Source: Carnobacterium divergens DSM 20623
Lineage (GTDB): Bacteria; Bacillota; Bacilli; Lactobacillales; Carnobacteriaceae
Direction: 5' to 3'
NCBI RefSeq assembly: GCF_000744255.1
Contig: NZ_JQLO01000001.1
Coordinates: forward strand, 496,001 to 560,000
Length of the DNA: 64,000 nt
Made by a program: the position numbers and the translations under genes. The notes beneath the pieces are model-generated. The model had not been told where the DNA came from. It saw nothing but the letters and a program-made list of their open reading frames with translations, and made no database searches. Position 1 is the first letter of the stretch. Each line of letters opens with the position of its first letter. Shown one piece after another: positions 35,638 through 44,442 of this stretch.

Positions 35638-35682
35638 AAAGAAAGGAGCCAGTGACCAAGGTCATTCGCTCCTTTCTTTTTT
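35637..35682. terminator. Terminator between lisK and yidC
   Basis: GAAAGGAGC pairs with GCTCCTTTC around an inner TGACC/GGTCA stem, with T's on the plus-strand side. The genes converge. Confidence 0.85.
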
Positions 35683-35689
35683 GTTTAAA

Positions 35690-36607
35690 TTAACGATTCT
35701 GTTTACCAGAATTACGTCCTTTTTTAGGATTAGGTGTATTTTTTTTTGAAGCTGCGCTAATTTCTTCAGCTTTGATTGGTTTAGCTTTTTGAACGACAGC
35801 AGGTTGAATCGGACGATTTTTCATTTCCTCTGCGATTGCAGCTTTAATTTTAGGTTTGTGATACAAATTTGTAATTAAAGTTTGGAAACAAGCAAAGACT
35901 CCACCGACTAACCAATAAAGACCAAGCCCTGCTGGTGACTGAAGTGTGAAAATTAAAATCATTACTGGACTCATAAACATCATCATGCGCATTTGTTTTT
36001 TCTGAGCATCAGGCATGCCAATCATTGAAAGGTAAGCTTGCACGACGTAAACTAAACCAGCAGCAATTGCTAGATAGACATTTTTATCGCCAAGGTTAAT
36101 TCCTAAGAAGTTGCTTTCAGCAATCTGAGGAGAAAGGCGAATTGCTTGATACATAGCAGTAAAAATAGGCATTTGGATTAGAATTGGTAAACATCCGATT
36201 CCACCAGTCATACTCATATTATTGGCTTTGTAAAGTGCCATTAATTCTTGTTGAGCAGCAGCTTTTTCTTCTTGCGTGGCAGCTTCTTTTTGTTTCTTTT
36301 GGATAACATCCATTTCAGGCTTAATGACAGCCATCTTTTCTTGCTGAATCATTGATTTTTTCGCTTGATTTAAATTTAAAGGCAAAATAATGACACGAAC
36401 GATTAACGTAATAAAAATAATCGCCATTCCATAACTGCCATTAAACAAGTCAGCTAACCAAATGATAGAATTTCCTGTTGGCACAACAAGATAGTCGTAA
36501 ATAAAACCTGTTCCATTCCCATTTTTATCAGTTTTCATACAACCAGATAAGAATAGGACAAGACTTAATACGCTACTTGTTAAAAGTAATTTTTTTAATT
36601 TATTCAT
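35690..36607 (-). CDS. yidC: YidC/OxaA-family membrane protein insertase (lipoprotein form)
   Basis: This 305-residue insertase has a lipoprotein signal with LSGC (Cys23), the usual Gram-positive YidC form. About five membrane helices follow, including a hydrophilic cytoplasmic hairpin rich in Lys/Glu/Gln. The conserved GGIGCLPILIQMPIFTAMYQAI and LGLYWLVGGVFACFQ segments are present. The tail is basic (ending KKGRNSGKQNR), as in YidC2-like forms that bind ribosomes. It lies downstream of acyP on the same strand. Confidence 0.93.
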   Translation of the reverse strand: MNKLKKLLLTSSVLSLVLFLSGCMKTDKNGNGTGFIYDYLVVPTGNSIIWLADLFNGSYGMAIIFITLIVRVIILPLNLNQAKKSMIQQEKMAVIKPEMDVIQKKQKEAATQEEKAAAQQELMALYKANNMSMTGGIGCLPILIQMPIFTAMYQAIRLSPQIAESNFLGINLGDKNVYLAIAAGLVYVVQAYLSMIGMPDAQKKQMRMMMFMSPVMILIFTLQSPAGLGLYWLVGGVFACFQTLITNLYHKPKIKAAIAEEMKNRPIQPAVVQKAKPIKAEEISAASKKNTPNPKKGRNSGKQNR

Positions 36608-36673
36608 GTTTCACGATCCTTTGATTAATTTAATAGGTAACATTTCTAACTATACTTGAATCGCAGTCAGATT

Positions 36674-36949
36674 TCAATTAGTTACTGAAAATTTGTTGCG
36701 AATTTTGATAGATGCATCTTCTTCAAGTTGGAGATTTTCGACTCGACCGCTGGGGGTTGGGGACTGCTTAATTTTAGCAATAAATAAATCGATTTTATCT
36801 GAATCACCATTTGCTTCGATATAAACCGATCCGTCCGCTTCATTTTGTACAATTCCAAATACGCCAATTTGATCGGCAACCATCTTCGTCATATAACGAA
36901 ATCCAACACCTTGCACGCGACCTTTTACCTTCATACGAATGGTTTTCAT
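36674..36949 (-). CDS. acyP: Acylphosphatase
   Basis: This 91-residue alpha/beta-sandwich enzyme hydrolyses acyl phosphates. The phosphate loop is GRVQGVGFRYM with catalytic Arg18, and the second catalytic residue is Asn36 in GIVQNEADGSV. The ATG at 36949 is preferred to the adjacent TTG because it matches the family start and leaves proper spacing to GGAGAGG. The acyP-yidC pairing is common in Lactobacillales. Confidence 0.94.
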   Translation of the reverse strand: MKTIRMKVKGRVQGVGFRYMTKMVADQIGVFGIVQNEADGSVYIEANGDSDKIDLFIAKIKQSPTPSGRVENLQLEEDASIKIRNKFSVTN

Positions 36950-37088
36950 CAAATCCTCTCCTTTCTAATACGTAACAATATAAGTATTTTAACGATGAAT
37001 TTGTGATTAGTCAATCAAACTACAAAAAAGCCAATTAAAGCAAGTCATGATATACTTAAATTAAGATAAAAAACAGGAGGGGATCTAT

Positions 37089-37403
37089 TTGTATCAAGTG
37101 ATTGCATTATATGGTGAATATGAACCCTGGTGGTTTTTTGATGATTGGAAAGACGATATTGTTTCACAAAATGATTATGCGACTTTTCAAGAAGCTAGCC
37201 GAGCATATCAGCAAATTTATTCAGAGTTAGAGATGCAGTATCCTTATAAAGAAACAAAAAAGTCTTATTTAACTGCATTTTGGAATGAAACAGAAATACG
37301 ATATTGCGAAGATTGCGAAGATGACATACAATTATTCCATAGTATCATGCTTTTAAAAGATGATCGACCTTTTGAAGTGTTTCAACCGACAGCTTCAAAA
37401 TAG
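37089..37403 (+). CDS. DUF1033-family protein
   Basis: This 104-residue protein is rich in aromatic and acidic residues, with YGEYEPWWFFDDWKDDIV at the start and CEDCEDDIQLFHSIMLL later. This fits the DUF1033 family of Lactobacillales, which has no known function. The start is TTG, preceded by AGGAGGGG nine bases upstream. topB follows after 12 bases, so the two are probably co-transcribed. Confidence 0.85.
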   Translation: MYQVIALYGEYEPWWFFDDWKDDIVSQNDYATFQEASRAYQQIYSELEMQYPYKETKKSYLTAFWNETEIRYCEDCEDDIQLFHSIMLLKDDRPFEVFQPTASK

Positions 37404-37415
37404 AAAGGAAATTAA

Positions 37416-39491
37416 ATGAAAACATTGATTATTGCAGAAAAACCTAGCGTTGGAAAAGAGATTGCTCGTGTTCTTGGCGCTACTCAAAAAAATAAGAACT
37501 ATATAGAAGGAAAAGATGTTATCGTAACATGGGCATTAGGTCATTTATTAGGTTTAAAAATGCCAGAAGATTACAAAAAAGAATGGGCTAATTGGGATTT
37601 AGAAAGTTTGCCTTTAATTCCTCCTAAAATGGCGATTAAACCATTAAAAAATACAGGGCATCAATTAAAAGCGATTAAACAATTAGCGAACCGCAAAGAC
37701 ATTGATAGTGCTGTAATTGCAACAGATGCCGGAAGAGAAGGGGAATTGGTTGCGCGTTGGATTTTAGAGTATGTTCACTTTAATAAACCTGTTAAGCGAC
37801 TATGGATTTCTTCTCAAACTGACAAAGCCATTAAAGAAGGATTTAAAAATCTGAAACCAAGTAAGCAATACGATGCATTATACGATTCAGCAATAGCACG
37901 TTCCCAAGCGGATTGGTTGGTTGGCTTAAATGTAACAAGAGCCTTAACGGTTAGATATCAAGACAGCTTGTCAGCTGGACGTGTTCAAACGCCTACTTTA
38001 GCAATGGTACGCAAACAAGAAGAAAAAATAGAAACATTTATGCCAGAAACTTTTTATACCGTCAGCTTAATGGTGGATGGTCAAAAAGCAACTTTGATTG
38101 AAGGCGCTAAAACCAAATTTAAGGATCGTAAAGAAGCCGAAGAATTGGCGACTAAATTAAAAAGTAAACCAGTTAAAGTAAATGAAATCAAAGAAAAAAT
38201 TCAAACAGATTATGCACCTATTCCTTATGATTTAACTGAATTACAACGAGATGCTAATAAACGTTACCAATTTTCAGCTAAGAAAACGTTAGGTTTGATG
38301 CAGACTTTGTATGAACGTCATAAAGTATTGTCGTACCCAAGAACCGATTCAAAGCATTTAACAACCGATATGGCAGCAACAATGAAAGATCGTTTACATG
38401 CTGTTCAAAGTTTTTCACCGGATGTTGTAAAGAAAGCTTTAAAAAATGGCGGACAAGTAACTCAAAAAGGGGTTTTCAATAATAGCAAGGTAACCGATCA
38501 CCATGGGATTATTCCGACGGAAGAACGACCAAGAGTTGAAAAAATGGAAAGTGATGAGCTGAAAATTTACCGAATGGTTGTAGAGCGCTTCTTAGGATTG
38601 TTTTTACCAGCCTATCAAGCTAAAAAAACGACGTATCAATTTTTAGTTGAAGGCATTCAATTCCAATGTCAACAAGAAGAAGTGATTGAAGCTGGATGGA
38701 AACAAGTGGAGGCACCTAAAGTAGATGCTTCTTATAAAAAAGGCGAAACGTTAAAAAAACCACAATTTGCAATCAATAAACATTTGACAGAGGCACCAAG
38801 TCGTTTGACAGAAGCAACCCTCTTGCAAAAAATGGAGAAAACGGGTTTAGGAACTCCCGCAACAAGAGCTGAAATTATTGAAAAATTAATCAGTAGTGAG
38901 TTGATGGAACGTGCACAAAATAAATTAAGTGTGTCGCCTAAAGGAAGACAGTTATTGACTCTGGTTAATCCAACACTTGTAACACCTGATTTAACTGCGA
39001 AATGGGAAAAAGCACTAGAAGAGATTGCCGCTAGCAAATTAAAAAAAGAAGTCTTTATTAAACAAATCGAAGCTGAAACAACACGTCTAGTAAAAGAGAT
39101 TAAGACAAGCAATCAAGTATACACCGATCACTCATTAACGAATAAAACATGTCCGGATTGCGGTGAAAAGTTAAAAGAAAAAAATGCTCGTGATGGCAAA
39201 ATTTTAGTTTGTAGCAATACGGAGTGTTCTTACCGCCGTAGAAAAGATCCAAAAGTATCGATGCATCGATGCTCACAGTGCCATAAAAAAATGGAAATTC
39301 ATGAAGGCAAAAATGGTGCTTATTTCAAATGTAAGTTCTGTAATATCTCTGAAAAAATAGGAGATAAGAAAAATAAAAAAATGTCAAAACACGAAGAAAA
39401 GAAAATGCTTAAAAAATATAGTCAAAGTGAAGAGGAAGTTGAAAGTCCTTTAGCATTGGCATTAAAAGCTGCCATGAAGGAGAATAAGTAA
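37416..39491 (+). CDS. topB: DNA topoisomerase III
   Basis: This 691-residue type IA enzyme has the Toprim domain at the start (IIAEKPSVGKEIARVLG and ATDAGREGELVARWIL) and the catalytic Tyr near residue 307 in LSYPRTDSKHL. LSAGRVQTPTLAMV is also conserved. A C-terminal extension from about residue 575 holds Cys pairs (CPDCG, CSNTEC, CSQC, CKFC) forming two zinc ribbons, then a Lys/Glu-rich tail. It decatenates DNA during recombination or replication. GGAAA lies before the ATG. Confidence 0.95.
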   Translation: MKTLIIAEKPSVGKEIARVLGATQKNKNYIEGKDVIVTWALGHLLGLKMPEDYKKEWANWDLESLPLIPPKMAIKPLKNTGHQLKAIKQLANRKDIDSAVIATDAGREGELVARWILEYVHFNKPVKRLWISSQTDKAIKEGFKNLKPSKQYDALYDSAIARSQADWLVGLNVTRALTVRYQDSLSAGRVQTPTLAMVRKQEEKIETFMPETFYTVSLMVDGQKATLIEGAKTKFKDRKEAEELATKLKSKPVKVNEIKEKIQTDYAPIPYDLTELQRDANKRYQFSAKKTLGLMQTLYERHKVLSYPRTDSKHLTTDMAATMKDRLHAVQSFSPDVVKKALKNGGQVTQKGVFNNSKVTDHHGIIPTEERPRVEKMESDELKIYRMVVERFLGLFLPAYQAKKTTYQFLVEGIQFQCQQEEVIEAGWKQVEAPKVDASYKKGETLKKPQFAINKHLTEAPSRLTEATLLQKMEKTGLGTPATRAEIIEKLISSELMERAQNKLSVSPKGRQLLTLVNPTLVTPDLTAKWEKALEEIAASKLKKEVFIKQIEAETTRLVKEIKTSNQVYTDHSLTNKTCPDCGEKLKEKNARDGKILVCSNTECSYRRRKDPKVSMHRCSQCHKKMEIHEGKNGAYFKCKFCNISEKIGDKKNKKMSKHEEKKMLKKYSQSEEEVESPLALALKAAMKENK

Positions 39492-39500
39492 TCATAAAGA

Positions 39501-39528
39501 AAGCCTGCTCTTTTTGCAGGCTTTTTTA
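39501..39528 (+). terminator. Terminator after topB
   Basis: AAGCCTGC pairs with GCAGGCTT, followed by T's. Confidence 0.9.
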
Positions 39529-39648
39529 TTTAAGTGTTTATAGAAGCGAAACAAAAAAAATTCAAGTTATTTTGTAGACAAGAATATAAGAATAGTTTAT
39601 CCTTTATATAGGAGTTGACTTTTAAGCAACTTAAAAAAGGAGGATTTT

Positions 39649-40455
39649 ATGAATATTAAAGAAGTTAAACTTGAAGCTAAAAATAGCTTGCAAGGCAACT
39701 GGGGAACGGCTATTGGTGGATTTATCATTTTAGGATTAATTAGTTTCGCAATGTCAATGGTAACCAATATGATTTCTGGTGTTGGATCAATTGCAGGTGG
39801 TTTGGCAGGCGCAAATAGTGGAAATATTAGTGAAGCAGATCTTATCGCGATGACATCTGTAATGATTGGTACAATGTCTGTATCATTTGTTTTAGGGATT
39901 ATTACCCAAATTATTAGCTCAGTGTTAGATGTTGGGTATAAATGGTCATTTTTAGACTTAGTAGATGGAAAAAATTATTCAATCGGTTCAATTTTCCAAG
40001 TATTTAATAAAAACTTTTTCAAAGTGTTAGGTTTAATTATTATGATTGGTATTTTTACTGCATTATGGTCATTATTATTAGTGGTTCCTGGTATTATTAA
40101 GTCATATAGTTATAGCCAAGCATTGAATATCATGAAAGATAATCCAGAGATTGGCATTTTAGATGCAATTACAGCGAGTCGTAAATTGATGGACGGTAAA
40201 AAAGCGAATTTCTTCTTTTTACAGTTATCATTCATACTATGGTATATCGTACCACTTATTATTTGGTTGGTTGTGTTTTTCATAGGTATCAGTGGGTGGG
40301 ATAATGGAACTTCTCCATTAGTTGTTACATCAATAATTTTGGCATTTGTTTTAGCGCTATATTTTATTGCCATTAGTTTTTACATCACTCCTTACCTAAA
40401 AACTTCAGAACAAGTTTATTACCGTCGTTTGACAGTTCAACAGTTAGGGGAATAA
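39649..40455 (+). CDS. DUF975-family integral membrane protein
   Basis: This 268-residue protein has about five or six hydrophobic segments. It carries the family pattern VKLEAKNSLQGNWGTAIGGF at the start, VPGIIKSYSYSQALNIMKDNPEIGILDAITASRKLMDGKK in the middle, and FYITPYLKTSEQVYYRRL at the end. DUF975 proteins are widespread in Firmicutes with no firm function. AAAGGAGG precedes the ATG. Monocistronic. Confidence 0.88.
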   Translation: MNIKEVKLEAKNSLQGNWGTAIGGFIILGLISFAMSMVTNMISGVGSIAGGLAGANSGNISEADLIAMTSVMIGTMSVSFVLGIITQIISSVLDVGYKWSFLDLVDGKNYSIGSIFQVFNKNFFKVLGLIIMIGIFTALWSLLLVVPGIIKSYSYSQALNIMKDNPEIGILDAITASRKLMDGKKANFFFLQLSFILWYIVPLIIWLVVFFIGISGWDNGTSPLVVTSIILAFVLALYFIAISFYITPYLKTSEQVYYRRLTVQQLGE

Positions 40456-40465
40456 TCGTATAATT

Positions 40466-40504
40466 AAAACTCTTAGTAGGAAATCTACTAAGAGTTTTTT
40501 TTGT
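40466..40504 (+). terminator. Terminator after the DUF975 gene
   Basis: AAAACTCTTAGTAG pairs perfectly with CTACTAAGAGTTTT, followed by a long T-run. Confidence 0.93.
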
Positions 40505-40604
40505 TAAAAAGGCAATAGAAATTGATTTTTTTAAGGGGAGAGAGAACATTTGTCCGCTTTTTTGTGTATAATAAAGAATAATATGATTGAAAGGAGTATG
40601 AAGA

Positions 40605-42950
40605 GTGGCACAAAAAAAGAAGACGAAAAAAAAAGCACCCTCAAAAAAACAACAAAAACGGAATCTTTCCATTGAAATTATTGGTCTTTTATTTATCTGT
40701 TCCGCTATTTTCGCGGCAAGCAAATTAGGTTTTATTGGTATCTTAATTGCGAACCTATTTCGCTTTTTTGTAGGGAATACCTATTTGGTTAGTGTGGTTG
40801 CTTTTGGTTTATATGGTCTATATTTAGTTTTAAAAGGCAAAGAACCTTCCTATAAAAGTAAAAAAATTATTGGCTTTAGTATTATGTATCTTAGTTTACT
40901 TGTGATTCTTCATGCCAGATTATTTAGTCCAATTATGGGGACGAATGTTAAAGTAATTCCTGCAACATTCCGCTTTTTTATGACGGATATGGGAAATAAT
41001 CAAATTAAAGAATCGCTTGGCGGTGGCATGATAGGCGCACTGCTTTACAGTGGAAGTCATTTTCTATTTTCACAAGGAGGTACGTATTTTATTGCAAGTA
41101 TCTTAATGATTGCTGGTTTTTTTATTTTCTTTAATTTATCGTTTAAAACAGTGTTGATAAAAGTAAGAGATGTTCTGCAAAAAAATGGCCCAATTTTACA
41201 GAAAAAATGGCAAGCTTTTAATGAGAAGCGGAGTACAGTGAAACAAGAAAAAAATTCAAAAAAAGAAAACAATGGTGATTCTAAGCAACAGTCTAAGAAT
41301 CGAGTCCAACCAATTTCACCAGGACAAGCACTTGCAGCTGCTGAAAAAGAAGCTGTGGTAGGCGAAGCAGAGCAGTTAGAATTGAAAATCGACAGTTATC
41401 AACAAAATTTAAAACCTACTTCAACAGAAGTCAGAGAGCCAGTAAAAGAGGAAGCAGAGCCAACTGGAGAGTTGAACTTTGAAATCAAAGCAGAACCAGA
41501 AAGCCGAGACTACCAATTGCCTCCTACAACATTGTTAAATGCAATTGAAGCATTGGATCAGTCGAATGAATATGCCTTGATTCAAGAAAATGTAACCAAA
41601 TTAGAAGCGACTTTCAAAAGCTTTGGCGTAGATGCTAAGGTAACGAAAGCTAATTTGGGACCAGCAGTTACAAAATATGAAGTACAGCCAGCGATTGGGG
41701 TTAAAGTTAGTAAAATCGTTAGTTTAAGTGATGATATTGCGTTAGCACTAGCTGCAAAGGATATCCGTATTGAAGCACCCATTCCAGGGAAAGCCTTTAT
41801 TGGGATTGAAGTACCAAACAGTGAAGTAAGTATTGTTGCTTTTAGAGATATTATAGAAGCGCAACCCCTACATCCTGAAAATTTATTGGAAGTACCTTTA
41901 GGTCGAGATATTACAGGATCTGTTGCCACTGCTGATTTAGCCAAAATGCCCCATTTATTGGTGGCAGGTTCCACGGGGAGTGGGAAATCGGTTTGTATCA
42001 ATGGAATCATTACGAGTATTTTGATGCGTGCGAAACCTCATGAAGTTAAATTGATGATGATTGATCCAAAGATGGTTGAATTAAATGTCTATAACGGCAT
42101 TCCTCATTTGTTAACACCGGTTGTAACAAATCCTAAAAAAGCCGCACAAGCATTGCAAAAAGTGGTGATGGAAATGGAACGACGCTATGAATTATTTGCG
42201 GCTAGTGGCATGCGAAATATTACAGGTTACAATAAAATGGTTGCCACTAAAAATACGGAGAAGGATGAAAATTATCCGTTTCTACCTTATATTGTTGTAA
42301 TTGTGGATGAATTAGCTGATTTAATGATGGTGGCGAGTAATGAAGTGGAAGACGCGATTATTCGCTTAGCACAAATGGCGAGGGCAGCTGGTATTCATAT
42401 GATTCTTGCGACTCAAAGACCAAGTGTTGACGTTATTACGGGGATTATTAAAGCCAATGTTCCCTCAAGAATTGCATTTGCAGTTTCAAGTGGCATCGAT
42501 TCAAGAACTATTATTGACAGTAGCGGGGCTGAAAAGTTGCTAGGTCGCGGAGACATGCTCTTTTTACCAATGGGTGAAAATAAACCTGTTCGCGTACAAG
42601 GCGCCTTTATTTCAGATGAAGAAGTTGAACGGATTGTAGAATTTATTACCGATCAGCAAGGAGCTAATTATCAAGAGGAAATGATGCCAACCGAAATTCA
42701 AGAAACAGTCAGTAATGAAGTACAAGACGATCTGTATGATGAGGCAGTCCAAATGGTCTTGGAAATGCAAACAGCAAGTATTTCCTTATTGCAACGTCGT
42801 TTTAGAATTGGGTACAATCGAGCAGCCAGATTGGTAGATGAGATGGAAATGCGAGGAATTGTTGGACCATCTGAGGGCAGTAAACCTCGAAAAGTGAATA
42901 TCACTCATTTACCAAGTCAATCGGATCCTGAAAATAATAATGAAAGCTAA
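40605..42950 (+). CDS. ftsK: DNA translocase FtsK/SpoIIIE
   Basis: This 781-residue protein has a basic N-terminus and four or five membrane spans in the first 180 residues. A Lys/Glu/Gln-rich linker follows, then the RecA-like motor with Walker A GSTGSGKS near residue 455, [14 protein letters not shown] as Walker B, and [23 protein letters not shown]. The C-terminal gamma winged helix has [26 protein letters not shown]. It pumps chromosomal DNA through the division septum. The GTG start is preceded by AAAGGAG. Confidence 0.96.
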   Translation: MAQKKKTKKKAPSKKQQKRNLSIEIIGLLFICSAIFAASKLGFIGILIANLFRFFVGNTYLVSVVAFGLYGLYLVLKGKEPSYKSKKIIGFSIMYLSLLVILHARLFSPIMGTNVKVIPATFRFFMTDMGNNQIKESLGGGMIGALLYSGSHFLFSQGGTYFIASILMIAGFFIFFNLSFKTVLIKVRDVLQKNGPILQKKWQAFNEKRSTVKQEKNSKKENNGDSKQQSKNRVQPISPGQALAAAEKEAVVGEAEQLELKIDSYQQNLKPTSTEVREPVKEEAEPTGELNFEIKAEPESRDYQLPPTTLLNAIEALDQSNEYALIQENVTKLEATFKSFGVDAKVTKANLGPAVTKYEVQPAIGVKVSKIVSLSDDIALALAAKDIRIEAPIPGKAFIGIEVPNSEVSIVAFRDIIEAQPLHPENLLEVPLGRDITGSVATADLAKMPHLLVAGSTGSGKSVCINGIITSILMRAKPHEVKLMMIDPKMVELNVYNGIPHLLTPVVTNPKKAAQALQKVVMEMERRYELFAASGMRNITGYNKMVATKNTEKDENYPFLPYIVVIVDELADLMMVASNEVEDAIIRLAQMARAAGIHMILATQRPSVDVITGIIKANVPSRIAFAVSSGIDSRTIIDSSGAEKLLGRGDMLFLPMGENKPVRVQGAFISDEEVERIVEFITDQQGANYQEEMMPTEIQETVSNEVQDDLYDEAVQMVLEMQTASISLLQRRFRIGYNRAARLVDEMEMRGIVGPSEGSKPRKVNITHLPSQSDPENNNES

Positions 42951-42979
42951 AAAGAAGACAATTTGTCTTCTTTTTTTAT
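42950..42979 (+). terminator. Terminator after ftsK
   Basis: AAAAGAAGACAA pairs with TTGTCTTCTTTT, with a T-run. Confidence 0.9.
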
Positions 42980-43086
42980 TCTAACAACGTTCGGTTATGA
43001 AGGGTTTTCATAAAAAAGGAATCAATAAAATCGATATATTTTTTATAATTAAATGAAAATAAGATTAAATTCTTAATGTTTTTTAT

Positions 43087-43100
43087 GTAAATCGCTTTCA
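43087..43100 (+). promoter_or_regulatory. Weak cre-like site upstream of bmpA
   Basis: GTAAATCGCTTTCA matches the CcpA cre consensus at all but the first two positions. It lies about 25 bases upstream of the predicted -35, which could allow catabolite control. Confidence 0.25.
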
Positions 43101-43115
43101 TTAATCGGTAAAACG

Positions 43116-43144
43116 TTTCAATTTTTATAAAAAGGTGGTAGAAT
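43116..43144 (+). promoter_or_regulatory. Promoter of bmpA
   Basis: TTTCAA, a 17-base spacer and TAGAAT, about 70 bases before the start codon. Confidence 0.5.
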
Positions 43145-43213
43145 AGTTGTGAGTAATGATTCGTTAACTTAACGTTTCGTTTTCAATCAAATTTTTTTTG
43201 GAGGGGTTTTAAA

Positions 43214-44257
43214 TTGAAAAAGCGTAATCTTGTGGGTCTACTAGCAATCGGTTTAGGCGTTAGTTTAACATTAGCAGCTTGTGGCGGCGGAGCAAAGGAT
43301 TCAGGTAAGAGCGGTTCTGCTAAGGGGCATACAGTTGCAATGGTAACAGACGTTGGAGGGGTAGATGATAAATCATTTAACCAATCAGCATGGGAAGGTT
43401 TGCAAGCTTGGGGCAAAGAACATGACTTGAAAAAAGGGAAAGATGGTTTTAACTATCTACAATCTAACTCTGACTCAGATTTCGTAACAAATTTAAACAG
43501 TGCCGTTAAATCACAATTTAACACTGTATTCGGAATTGGATATAAAATTGCTCCAGCTTTAGAAGATGTAGCAAAACAAAATCCAAAAACAAACTTTGCG
43601 ATTATTGATTCTGTTGTCAAAGGTGACAACGTGGTTTCAGTTATCTTTAAAGACCATGAAGCAGCCTTTTTAGCAGGTGTTGCAGCAGCAAAAACAACTG
43701 AAACTAAAAAATTAGGTTTTGTTGGTGGTCAAGAAGGCGAAGTTATTGGTCGTTTTGAAGCAGGATTTATTGCAGGCGTTAAAGCAGTTGATCCAGATAT
43801 CGATGTAAAAGTTGAATACGCTGGTTCATTTGGTGACTCTGCTAAAGGGAAACAATTAGCAGCAGCAATGTACAACAGTGGAATTGATATTATTTATCAA
43901 GCAGCAGGTGACACAGGTAATGGTGTCTTCTCAGAAGCTAAAGATATCATGAAGGCTGACTCTAAGAAAAAAGTATGGGTAATCGGTGTTGACCGTGACC
44001 AAACTGAAGAAGGTAAATACGAAGGTGGAAACTTAACGCTTGCTTCAACGCTTAAAGGTGTTAAAACAGCCGTAGTGGATATTTCAAATGATGCAATGAA
44101 AGATAAATTCCCAGGTGGAGAAACATTGACTTATGGCTTGAAAGAAGACGGTGTTGATTTATCTAAAGGACAATTAACAGATGATGTTCAAAAAGCAGTA
44201 GATGATTACAAACAACAAATTGTTGATGGCAAGATCGAAGTTCCAGAAAAACCTTAA
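43214..44257 (+). CDS. bmpA: BMP-family nucleoside-binding lipoprotein
   Basis: This 347-residue protein has a lipoprotein signal ending LAAC (Cys23) and a Ser/Gly linker. The BMP/Med solute-binding domain follows, with MVTDVGGVDDKSFNQSAWEG, AFLAGVAAAKTTETKKLGFVGG and YQAAGDTGNGVFSEAKD. It is the extracellular purine nucleoside receptor of a BmpA-NupABC transporter (Bacillus NupN/YufN). The start is TTG with TTGGAGGGG before it. A hairpin follows the gene, so it may be made in excess over the transporter parts. Confidence 0.93.
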   Translation: MKKRNLVGLLAIGLGVSLTLAACGGGAKDSGKSGSAKGHTVAMVTDVGGVDDKSFNQSAWEGLQAWGKEHDLKKGKDGFNYLQSNSDSDFVTNLNSAVKSQFNTVFGIGYKIAPALEDVAKQNPKTNFAIIDSVVKGDNVVSVIFKDHEAAFLAGVAAAKTTETKKLGFVGGQEGEVIGRFEAGFIAGVKAVDPDIDVKVEYAGSFGDSAKGKQLAAAMYNSGIDIIYQAAGDTGNGVFSEAKDIMKADSKKKVWVIGVDRDQTEEGKYEGGNLTLASTLKGVKTAVVDISNDAMKDKFPGGETLTYGLKEDGVDLSKGQLTDDVQKAVDDYKQQIVDGKIEVPEKP

Positions 44258-44281
44258 TTAATATAAATGACAGATATAGTG

Positions 44282-44309
44282 GCCGGATGATGTTTGTCCG
44301 GCTATTTTT
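44282..44309 (+). terminator. Terminator or attenuator between bmpA and nupA
   Basis: GCCGGA pairs with TCCGGC and a TATTTTT tail follows. Partial read-through would give more receptor than transporter. Confidence 0.65.
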
Positions 44310-44442
44310 GTGAAAAGTAATGTGAAAAAATAAAAATAGCACTTATATTATCAATAAAAAAGAATTTTAGGTAGCGGTTTCTTTTTAAATAAAGTATACT
44401 ATACGAGAAAAACAACAAACATAAAAAAGGAGTGAACCAACC

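Noticed and set aside
38732-39112. 126-codon minus-strand frame inside topB
   Set aside because: Antisense shadow of a clearly conserved gene, with no start signal or known family.
41582-42010. 142-codon minus-strand frame inside ftsK
   Set aside because: It mirrors the codon pattern of ftsK, lacks a ribosome site, and its translation shows no recognisable domain.
43020-43200. Purine-riboswitch search upstream of bmpA
   Set aside because: The region is AT-rich without the three-stem purine aptamer or its conserved junction bases.
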